Shown one piece after another: positions 9,273 through 15,465 of a stretch of DNA of 64,000 nucleotides (within the stretch, counting starts at the first letter, position 1; each line of letters starts with the position of its first letter). Origin of the DNA: Streptomyces sp. SID8374 (GTDB taxonomy: Bacteria > Actinomycetota > Actinomycetes > Streptomycetales > Streptomycetaceae); assembly GCF_009865135.1 (NCBI RefSeq), contig NZ_WWGH01000001.1, forward strand, positions 4,650,001 to 4,714,000. Direction: 5' to 3'. The notes under the pieces were generated by a model, which saw only the letters and a list, made by a program, of their open reading frames with translations, was not told the DNA's origin and did no database searches. The translations under genes and the position numbers were made by a program.

Positions 9273-9508
9273 TGCCCCGGGCGTGGAGTTCCACGGTGCT
9301 CGGCCGGGTGGGGACGGCCGCGGTGAAGGTCCTGCGCATGGACGGGCTGCCGGTCGAGGAGGAGCGGCACGCCGAGCCCGAGGCCCTGTTGGTCCTCGAC
9401 GGCAGGCTCGAACTGGACGTGGAGGGTGAGGCGGAGGAGGGGGCGGAGGCGTCGGGCCCGTCGGACCCGTCGGGCGACGGGCACCCCCATGGCACGCTCG
9501 CCCGATGA
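9272..9508 (+). pseudogene. Remnant of a small cupin-domain protein
   Basis: Plus-strand frame reading LPRAWSSTVLGRVGTAAVKV, then an EEERHAEPEALLVLDGRLEL segment, which is the first half of a small cupin barrel of the type that usually continues through a second His-containing strand. Here the frame degrades into an acidic Gly/Ser stretch and ends at 9508. There is no start codon in the expected N-terminal position; the break joins the kinase remnant at about 9270. Call is from recognised pattern only. Confidence 0.55.
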
Positions 9509-10050
9509 AGATAGCCGCAGCCCAGCTGACTTCGGCCCCGGCGGACATCCCGGCCAACGTCCATCGGCTCACCACCCTCGCCGGCCAGGCTCGCGACCAG
9601 GGCGCCGAACTCCTCGTACTCCCCGAACTCGCCCTCACCGGCTACGAGCTGGCGGCGCTGTCCCGCGGCCCCGCCCTCCTGGTGCCGGACGCGGACGACC
9701 CGAGGCTGGACGCGCTCCGGTCCACAGGCATCGCCATGGTGGTCAACTGCGCGGTGAGGAGCGGCGGTTCGGCCACACCCCCCGCCATCGGCACGTTCGT
9801 CTACGGCCCCGACGGCGCGCTGCTCACCACCTACCTCAAGCAGCACCTCCACGAGCAGGAGAACGCCGTGTTCGCGCCCGGCGACCAGGACGGGCGGTTC
9901 GAACTCGGCGGCCTCCGCTTCGCCCTGGCCACCTGCTACGACAGCCACTTCCCCGACCTCCCCGCCCGGGCCCCGGGCGGCGGACTGCTCGCCGAGGCGG
10001 ACGACCGTACGCCGATGGTGGTCACCGCCGAGGTCGCCCTCGGCAGCTGA
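9505..10050 (+). CDS. Carbon-nitrogen hydrolase (nitrilase superfamily), internally deleted and probably inactive
   Basis: 181 residues with the amidase/nitrilase fold start KIAAAQLTSAPADI. The catalytic triad residues can all be placed: Glu in LPELALTGYE, Lys in TYLKQHLHEQE, Cys in ATCYDSHFP. Normal members are about 260-270 residues. Directly after the Cys segment (PARA) the protein jumps to GGGLLAEADDRTPMVVTAEV, which is the usual C-terminal end of the family, so some 70 residues forming the last strands and dimer interface are missing without a frameshift. ATG at 9505. The reading frame is open but the fold cannot be complete; I regard it as a decaying gene. Confidence 0.7.
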   Translation: MKIAAAQLTSAPADIPANVHRLTTLAGQARDQGAELLVLPELALTGYELAALSRGPALLVPDADDPRLDALRSTGIAMVVNCAVRSGGSATPPAIGTFVYGPDGALLTTYLKQHLHEQENAVFAPGDQDGRFELGGLRFALATCYDSHFPDLPARAPGGGLLAEADDRTPMVVTAEVALGS

Positions 10051-10058
10051 TCCGCCCG

Positions 10059-11477
10059 CTACCCCCGGCGCCCGGCGGACAGGTGGCTGAGGATGCGCGC
10101 GGCGGCCTGCTCCCCCGAGCGCAGCGCGCCGTAGGTGCTGGAGGGCCCGAAGTAGTCCCCCGCGAGCTGGATGCGGGGGTCGGCGGTGCGCCGGCGGGCG
10201 TTGAAGGCGCGCAGCTCCGCGTAGCCGCCGGGCGGGCGGACGACGAGCGCGGGGTCCTGGCGGCTGACGTGGCTGGTCAGGACGGTCTCGCGGAGGCCCG
10301 GGAAGACGGCGGCGGCCGCGGTGACGGCCTGCTCGGCGACGGTGCGGTCGTCGGCGTCCCACCAGCGGTCGGTGAACTCCTGCCGGGGGTGGAGGGTGAC
10401 GAGCCCGCGGCCGTCGTCGACCCGGCCGGGGATCTTGTTGTGGTGGAGTTCGATGCCGACCAGCGCGGGGTGCGCCCGCTGGGCGAGGAAGAGCGCGAAG
10501 GCCTTCTCCGATGGCGGGCGTTCGAGGCCGAGGGAGACGATCAGGGCCCGCGAGTAGGGGAGGGACGAGAGGTAGTCGCGGTCGGGGGCCGTCAGCTCCG
10601 GCAGGATGCCCGGCACCTGCGGGGCGGGGACGGCGACGACCACGGCGTCGGTCCGGTCGGAGCGCTCCTCCCCGTCCTCGCCCTGCCAGGTGACGGAGAG
10701 CCCGTCGGGCTGTCGGCGGACGGCGGTGACCCGGGTGTTCAGCTCCACGCCGAGGCGGTCGGCCAGGGTACGGGTCAGCAGCCCGACGCCCTGCGGGCTG
10801 TTGAAGTGCGGGACGAGCAGCTTCGCCGTGTAGAACAGCATGTCGGCGGCGGCCATGCGGTCCGGCGAGGCCAGGACGATGCCCCCGCCGAAGAGCGGCT
10901 CGCAGAGGTGGTCGATCGCCTCCTGGGTGAGGTGGCGCCGGGCGTACTGGGTGGCGCTGAGGGTGTCGAGGTAGGTGTTCCGGTCCATGGTGTCCCAGTC
11001 CAGGCGCTTGCGGTGGGCCAGGAAGTTCGGGAGGGCGCGGAACACCGCCGCCTTGGTACGGGGGCCGATCAGCCGGGTGCGGAGCAGGTCGGCCCGGGAG
11101 TCGGTGCGCAGGCGGTGGACGGTGTTGTCGCGGTCGAAGCCGCACAGGGTGCTGGAGGGGCCGAACTGGTGGGACAGACCCAGCTCCTCGATGAGGCGGA
11201 GCATGCCGGTGTAGTTGCGGCCGAGGATGCTGGCGCCGAGTTCGATACGGAAGCCCTCGTGGTCCACGGTCCGCATGCGGCCGCCCGCCGCGGGCTCCCG
11301 TTCCAGTACGCGTACCCGCAGGCCCGCCTGGCGCAGACGCCAGGCGGCGGTGAGTCCGGCGATCCCCGCTCCGACGACGACAACGGTGGCGGGGGCGTCG
11401 CCGCCGCCGGCACCGGTGCCGGCGGTGGGGCCTGTGGCGGCTTCGGCGGCAGTAGCGATGGGGAGGTGGGTGTCCAC
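10059..11477 (-). CDS. FAD-dependent oxidoreductase (amine oxidase/phytoene desaturase-like), terpene operon
   Basis: About 472 residues. Dinucleotide-binding GxGxxG in VVVVGAGIAGLTAAWRLRQA near residue 38, followed by the ADP-binding glutamate (VLEREPAAGGRMRT), and a C-terminal FAD contact IQLAGDYFGPSSTYGALRSG. This arrangement is typical of the flavin amine oxidase/protoporphyrinogen oxidase/phytoene desaturase superfamily; the substrate is not readable. A GTG at 11477, six bases after the stop of the terpene synthase (11483), is the most likely start although its ribosome site is weak. As the last gene of a cyclase operon it is a candidate tailoring or desaturating enzyme (inference). Confidence 0.85.
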   Translation of the reverse strand: MDTHLPIATAAEAATGPTAGTGAGGGDAPATVVVVGAGIAGLTAAWRLRQAGLRVRVLEREPAAGGRMRTVDHEGFRIELGASILGRNYTGMLRLIEELGLSHQFGPSSTLCGFDRDNTVHRLRTDSRADLLRTRLIGPRTKAAVFRALPNFLAHRKRLDWDTMDRNTYLDTLSATQYARRHLTQEAIDHLCEPLFGGGIVLASPDRMAAADMLFYTAKLLVPHFNSPQGVGLLTRTLADRLGVELNTRVTAVRRQPDGLSVTWQGEDGEERSDRTDAVVVAVPAPQVPGILPELTAPDRDYLSSLPYSRALIVSLGLERPPSEKAFALFLAQRAHPALVGIELHHNKIPGRVDDGRGLVTLHPRQEFTDRWWDADDRTVAEQAVTAAAAVFPGLRETVLTSHVSRQDPALVVRPPGGYAELRAFNARRRTADPRIQLAGDYFGPSSTYGALRSGEQAAARILSHLSAGRRG

Positions 11478-11482
11478 GGTGA

Positions 11483-12763
11483 TCAGCCTGTTTCTCGGGT
11501 CGGGTGCGTGGCGAGCAGGTGGTGCCAGTAGGGCTCGACGGCCGCGGCGCTTCCCGCCACCCAGCCCATGACGGCGTGCACGAACCGCCGTTGGGCCTCG
11601 GAGAGGGTGGCGTCGGCCAGCAGTCCGGCGCACGCGGCGTCGAAGCGGTGCTGGTGTCCGGCGTGCAGGACCACCGCGGCCCGGTACGCCTCGGGCGCGG
11701 GCAGCCCGTACTCGTGCGCGAGGACGGTGACGGCGTTCACCGGGTCGCCCTGCCGCTGTTCGGCGGCGTGGCCGAGCAGGTCGTTGGCGAGTGCGCCGAT
11801 GAGGAAGGCGAGTTCGGCCAGTCCGGTCAGCGGGGCGGTCAGCGGGGCGTGGCCCGAGGGCATGCCCGGGGCCAGCAGGTGCAGGTACATCGGGTGGCCG
11901 CCCGACGTGTGGACGCGCTGCGCCAGATACTCCGCCAGCGTCGGGGGAGTACCCGACGCCCGCCAGGGCGCCTCCCGCGCGCAGCTCTCGGCGTACCGCC
12001 GCAGCCCGTCCGCCAGGAGCGGCAGCAGTCCGGCGCCGCCCGCGGCCACGATGTCCTCGCGCAGAGAGATGAGGGAGGTGAAGTGGGCGCAGGCGGGCGC
12101 CCCGGCGGGCAGGCGGCCGGAGCGCAGGACTGCGGGCGGGTCCCACGCCTGGTGCGCGGCCAGCCGGTCCGCGTGCTCGGCCACCGTGTCGTCGAAGTGG
12201 AACACCCACGCCAGGTGGCGCGCGACGAGCCGTGCCACCCCGAAGGGCGCGCCGGGCATGCACCGGCCTACCAGGCGGCCGATCCTGCGGCGCTCCAGTC
12301 CGTCGTCGCCGGGTCCGCTCAGTCCGTGGCCGGTCGCCCAGGACCGTACGTCCGCCTCCAGCTCCTCGGCCATCGGGTGGTCGCCGACCGCCGGTGCGAG
12401 CCGCAGCAGATGCCGCCGGGCGTACGCCGCCAGCGCGTACGGGGTGTCCGCGCCGCCGTCGGTCGGGGGCGAGGCCTGTGTGTCGTTGACCAGGGCCGGG
12501 ACCTGTGGGCCGTCGGTCACGGACGGGGCCTGTCCGCAGCCGGTCGGGGCCGGGACCTGTGGGCCGTCGGTCACGGACGGGGCCTGTCCGCAGCCGGTCG
12601 GGGCCGGGTCCTGTGCGCCGTCGGTCAGGGCCGACGCCTGTCCACAGCCGGTCACGGCCCGGACCTGCCCGCCGCCCGCCATGGCCCGAACCTGGCCGTC
12701 ACCTGCCACGGCCACCACCTGCCCGCCGCCTGCCACGCCCCCCGCCTTCCCGTCACCCGTCAT
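11483..12763 (-). CDS. Class I terpene synthase with repetitive N-terminal extension
   Basis: 426 residues. The catalytic domain starts near residue 108. Ionisation motif HFDDTVAE at 189-196 (Asp191/Asp192) is the metal-binding DDxx(x)E type, and the NSE triad reads NDLLGHAAE at 327-335, with Gly at the Ser position, which is tolerated in bacterial enzymes. Residues 1-105 are low complexity, Gly/Val/Gln-rich, with a repeated PAPTGCGQAPSVTDGPQV unit. The usual C-terminal RY pair is not obvious (PYWHHLL instead). ATG at 12763 overlaps the stop of the upstream gene (ATGA), so translation is coupled. Product cannot be predicted from sequence. Confidence 0.85.
   Translation of the reverse strand: MTGDGKAGGVAGGGQVVAVAGDGQVRAMAGGGQVRAVTGCGQASALTDGAQDPAPTGCGQAPSVTDGPQVPAPTGCGQAPSVTDGPQVPALVNDTQASPPTDGGADTPYALAAYARRHLLRLAPAVGDHPMAEELEADVRSWATGHGLSGPGDDGLERRRIGRLVGRCMPGAPFGVARLVARHLAWVFHFDDTVAEHADRLAAHQAWDPPAVLRSGRLPAGAPACAHFTSLISLREDIVAAGGAGLLPLLADGLRRYAESCAREAPWRASGTPPTLAEYLAQRVHTSGGHPMYLHLLAPGMPSGHAPLTAPLTGLAELAFLIGALANDLLGHAAEQRQGDPVNAVTVLAHEYGLPAPEAYRAAVVLHAGHQHRFDAACAGLLADATLSEAQRRFVHAVMGWVAGSAAAVEPYWHHLLATHPTRETG
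12493..12654. repeat. Three 54-bp tandem units inside the terpene synthase gene
   Basis: Units 12493-12546 and 12547-12600 are identical over 54 bp and 12601-12654 is a diverged third copy. They are in frame (18 codons each) and encode the repeated PAPTGCGQAPSVTDGPQV-type peptide. Perfect identity of two units implies recent slippage or unequal exchange. Confidence 0.92.
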
Positions 12764-13590
12764 GCGCCGAACCTGCGCTCGCGGCCGGCGAACGAGGCGA
12801 GCATGGCGTCGAAGGCGGCCCGGTCGAAGTCCGGCCACTGCTCCGGGCTGAAGTGCAGTTCGGCGGTGAGGCTCTGCCACAGCAGGAACCCCGAGAGGCG
12901 CTGCTCGCCGGAGGTCCGCAGGATCAGGTCGCAGTCGGGCTGCCCCCAGCGCTCCAGGCGGCGGCCGACCGCCGCGCTGTCCAGGCCCTCGGCCCCGCTC
13001 TCGGCGAGTACGGCGCGGGCGGCGGCGACGATCTCCTCCCGCCCGTCGTACGCCACCGCGAGGTTGACCCGCAGTCGGCCGCCGCCCCCGGTCCCGGCCG
13101 AGCCCCGGCACCGGCCGGAGAGGTCCGCCAGCCCGAGGGTGCTCAACTGCCCGGGCGATCCCAGGACGTTGACGTCCCAGGCCCCTGCGGCCGTGACGCT
13201 GTCCATGAGGGCGGTGATCCCGTCCAGCATCACGGGCAGCTCCTGCCGCTTGGCGGCGTTGTCCTGGGAGAGGGCCCAGACGGTGACCGTCTCCACCCCC
13301 GCCTCCTCGCACCACCGCAGCACCTCGACGGTCCGCTCGGCTCCCCGCCGGTACCCCTCCCGGGCCGGGACCCCGTGCTGCCGGGCCCAGCGCCGGTTGC
13401 CGTCCGGAACGATCCCCAGGTGCCGGGGGACGACCCGGCCGGACGGGCGCCCGCCAGACGCCTGCGGTACGGCTCCGACGACTCCGACGACCTCGGCCGC
13501 CCCCGCGACACCGACGACCCCGGCAGTCCTGCCAGCCCCGCCAGCCCCGACGACCCCGGCCACCCACGCGCCCCCGCCGCCCCCGCTCAT
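12760..13590 (-). CDS. Cis-prenyltransferase (UppS-fold) family protein, terpene operon
   Basis: 276 residues with a 50-residue Gly/Val/Ala-rich leader, then the (Z)-prenyl synthase fold: HLGIVPDGNRRWAR (residues 57-70, catalytic Asp63), ALSQDNAAKR in place of the usual FSTENWKR, and the diphosphate/dimer motif RTSGEQRLSGFLLWQ near 225-239 followed by ELHFSPEQWPDF. The altered SENW segment and its place between a class II and a class I cyclase argue against housekeeping undecaprenyl synthesis. It may make a short Z-prenyl diphosphate or act as a diphosphate-removing synthase, as the UppS-fold Rv3378c does on tuberculosinyl diphosphate in Mycobacterium tuberculosis (known precedent; application here is inference). 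Start 13590 overlaps the previous stop (ATGA). Confidence 0.82.
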   Translation of the reverse strand: MSGGGGGAWVAGVVGAGGAGRTAGVVGVAGAAEVVGVVGAVPQASGGRPSGRVVPRHLGIVPDGNRRWARQHGVPAREGYRRGAERTVEVLRWCEEAGVETVTVWALSQDNAAKRQELPVMLDGITALMDSVTAAGAWDVNVLGSPGQLSTLGLADLSGRCRGSAGTGGGGRLRVNLAVAYDGREEIVAAARAVLAESGAEGLDSAAVGRRLERWGQPDCDLILRTSGEQRLSGFLLWQSLTAELHFSPEQWPDFDRAAFDAMLASFAGRERRFGA

Positions 13591-15176
13591 CGGACGCCCG
13601 CCAGAGCCCTGCCGGAGATGTCGTCGCCCACCGGGGCGGTCCGGTGGGCGAGGTGCCCGAGGGCCAGCACGGTGAAGATGTCCGCCAGGACGGGAACCGA
13701 GAAGACGAACGGGCGGGGGCCGATGGAGTCGGGGCGCGCGCCCCGGACGGTTCCGTTCCGCTCGGCCTCGACCAGGAAGGCCGCCGCGGCGGCCGCAGGA
13801 CGCGGATCGTCCTGGCCGCACACGGCGATCAGGCCGTAAGCGGTGCTGATGACGTCACTGGCCTCGCCTTCCTGCCCGCCCCAGCCGCCGTCGCCGTTCT
13901 GCCGAGTGAGCACCAGGCGCATGCTCCGCCGGACCATCCGGGCCACGTCGGCGGGCTGCTCCCGGGGGTGGCGCGAGGCGGCCAGCAGGGCCCGGAAGAC
14001 CGTGTGGAGGCGGCTGCTGCTCCAGTCGGGAGGGAAGGAGCCGTCGGCCCGCTGCCGGGCCGCGAGGTGGTGCAGCCCGGCGCGGACGCGGTCCGCGTGG
14101 GCCGCCGGCCGGACGGTGAGCGCGTCCACCACGGCGGCGGTCATGCAGGCTTCGGAGGGCGCCCCGGCCACGTACGTGGGAAAGCCGCCGTCCGGCGCCG
14201 CCACCGAGAGCATCGAGGTGAGCCCCCGGCTCACCGGCTCCCCGTACCGCACGGGGTCCAGCGAGTGGAGGAACTGCACGGCGACGGAGGTGTCGTCGAC
14301 ATCCGCCTGGCACGACAGATCGGTGTAGGACCAGCCCCCGCCCGGCAGTTGGCGGCCGACGAGGTGGGCCGCGATCCGCTCCAGCACGTCCTGCGGAGCG
14401 CCCGAGGCCGCCAGAGCGACGCCCGCCGTGGCGGTGCACCAGGTGTCGGTGTCCGTCACGAACGGGAAGCCCCCGTCGGAGCGCTGGTGCTCCAGGACGC
14501 ACCTCACCCCCTGCCGGACGGTGGCCTCGGTCCCGGGCAGCCCCGACAGCGCGTGCAGGACGGACAGGTGGATGAGGACGTTGCCCTCCCACAGGTGCGG
14601 CCGGCCCTGCGTGTCCAGCAGCAGCCGTACGTCCTCGTCGCTGATCCGGGCGGTGTTCCCGGTGGCCCGGGCGAGGATCACCTTGCTCGCGGTCACCTGC
14701 ACCGCGGCCCAGCTGTGGAGCCCCGACAGGTCGAACGCGGCCTCGTCCCAGGAGGGGAGGAACCCCTCGTCGACGGCCGCCGCGAACGTGTGGACCAGGG
14801 CCTGCTTGCGCCGGGCGGTGAAGTCCGGTGCCGTGTCGGTCACCTGCCGGACGAGGGGGCCGGGCGAGGCGACGGCCCGCCGGTCCAGCACCGCGGCGGC
14901 CAGCGAACGTTCCGCGGCCTCGACCGCCCCGGTGGCCATCCGTGTACGGAGGAACTCGCGTACGGCCCCGGCACCGGCACCCGGCGACGGCGTGCGCTCC
15001 AGCAGCGCGGCGGCCAAGGCCGACTCCAGGACCCGGCTGCCGCACGGGTCACGCACCGCGCCGTCCGCACCGACCCGGGCCGCCAGGGCGGAGACCATGC
15101 GGCCCCGCGCCCCCGCGAGCCCGGAGGGAAACACCTTCGTGGGCCAGGGGGCGGCCCCGGCCTCGCATGTCCGCAT
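13587..15176 (-). CDS. Class II terpene cyclase (prenyltransferase/squalene oxidase repeat, DxDD type)
   Basis: 529 residues, alpha-barrel protein of the class II diterpene cyclase/squalene-hopene cyclase superfamily. The protonating acid motif is DVDD at residues 292-295 (QADVDDTSVA). QW-like repeats are visible: QRSDGGFPF, QLPGGGW, APDGGFPT, QRADGSFPPDW and QNGDGGWGG. It is shorter than hopene cyclases (about 630-700), which fits bacterial two-domain diterpene cyclases. ATG at 15176 with GAGAGGAA 8-10 bases upstream. First gene of a four-gene operon, all junctions overlapping or within six bases. Likely reaction: proton-initiated cyclisation of GGPP or a related prenyl diphosphate to a cyclic diphosphate (inference). 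Confidence 0.82.
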   Translation of the reverse strand: MRTCEAGAAPWPTKVFPSGLAGARGRMVSALAARVGADGAVRDPCGSRVLESALAAALLERTPSPGAGAGAVREFLRTRMATGAVEAAERSLAAAVLDRRAVASPGPLVRQVTDTAPDFTARRKQALVHTFAAAVDEGFLPSWDEAAFDLSGLHSWAAVQVTASKVILARATGNTARISDEDVRLLLDTQGRPHLWEGNVLIHLSVLHALSGLPGTEATVRQGVRCVLEHQRSDGGFPFVTDTDTWCTATAGVALAASGAPQDVLERIAAHLVGRQLPGGGWSYTDLSCQADVDDTSVAVQFLHSLDPVRYGEPVSRGLTSMLSVAAPDGGFPTYVAGAPSEACMTAAVVDALTVRPAAHADRVRAGLHHLAARQRADGSFPPDWSSSRLHTVFRALLAASRHPREQPADVARMVRRSMRLVLTRQNGDGGWGGQEGEASDVISTAYGLIAVCGQDDPRPAAAAAAFLVEAERNGTVRGARPDSIGPRPFVFSVPVLADIFTVLALGHLAHRTAPVGDDISGRALAGVR

Positions 15177-15288
15177 CGCTCGGTTCCTCTCCACCCCTGG
15201 CCGCTGTCTCCCCCAGGGAACGATCAAGGAGGGGAGGGGACAGGCCGGAAGCCCGGAGACTGCCCGAACGTGTGTCGAACCGATCGGA

Positions 15289-15301
15289 TGTTCGTCGAAC
15301 A
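15289..15301. promoter_or_regulatory. 13-bp inverted repeat in the divergent promoter region
   Basis: TGTTCG-T-CGAACA is a perfect dyad around one central base, in the 289 bp gap between the terpene operon (start 15176) and the PAS-SpoIIE gene (start 15466). A related half, TGTGTCGAAC, sits 20 bp to the left. It could be the operator for the divergent pair; no regulator is assigned. Confidence 0.4.
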
Positions 15302-15465
15302 CTTCGGGGCGCCGGCGCCGGACCGCAGACCTCCGCCCGGGCCACCCGTCGTCCCCTGGGCCGCCCGCCCCGGTGGCCGCCCCCGTCGCCTCGGGTGATG
15401 CTGGTCCGGCACGTGCCGGTGCTCCGGGGCAGTGGCGCGCCGGAGCCTGAGGGGTAGGTGGAGCC

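Noticed and set aside
8409..9638. Full-length minus-strand kinase gene
   Set aside because: The frame is open but only the central part is kinase-like; both ends read antisense of other genes.
3360..15176. Polyprenyl synthase as part of the terpene cluster
   Set aside because: Separated by several unrelated genes on the other strand; its motif flanks predict a long-chain menaquinone-type product.
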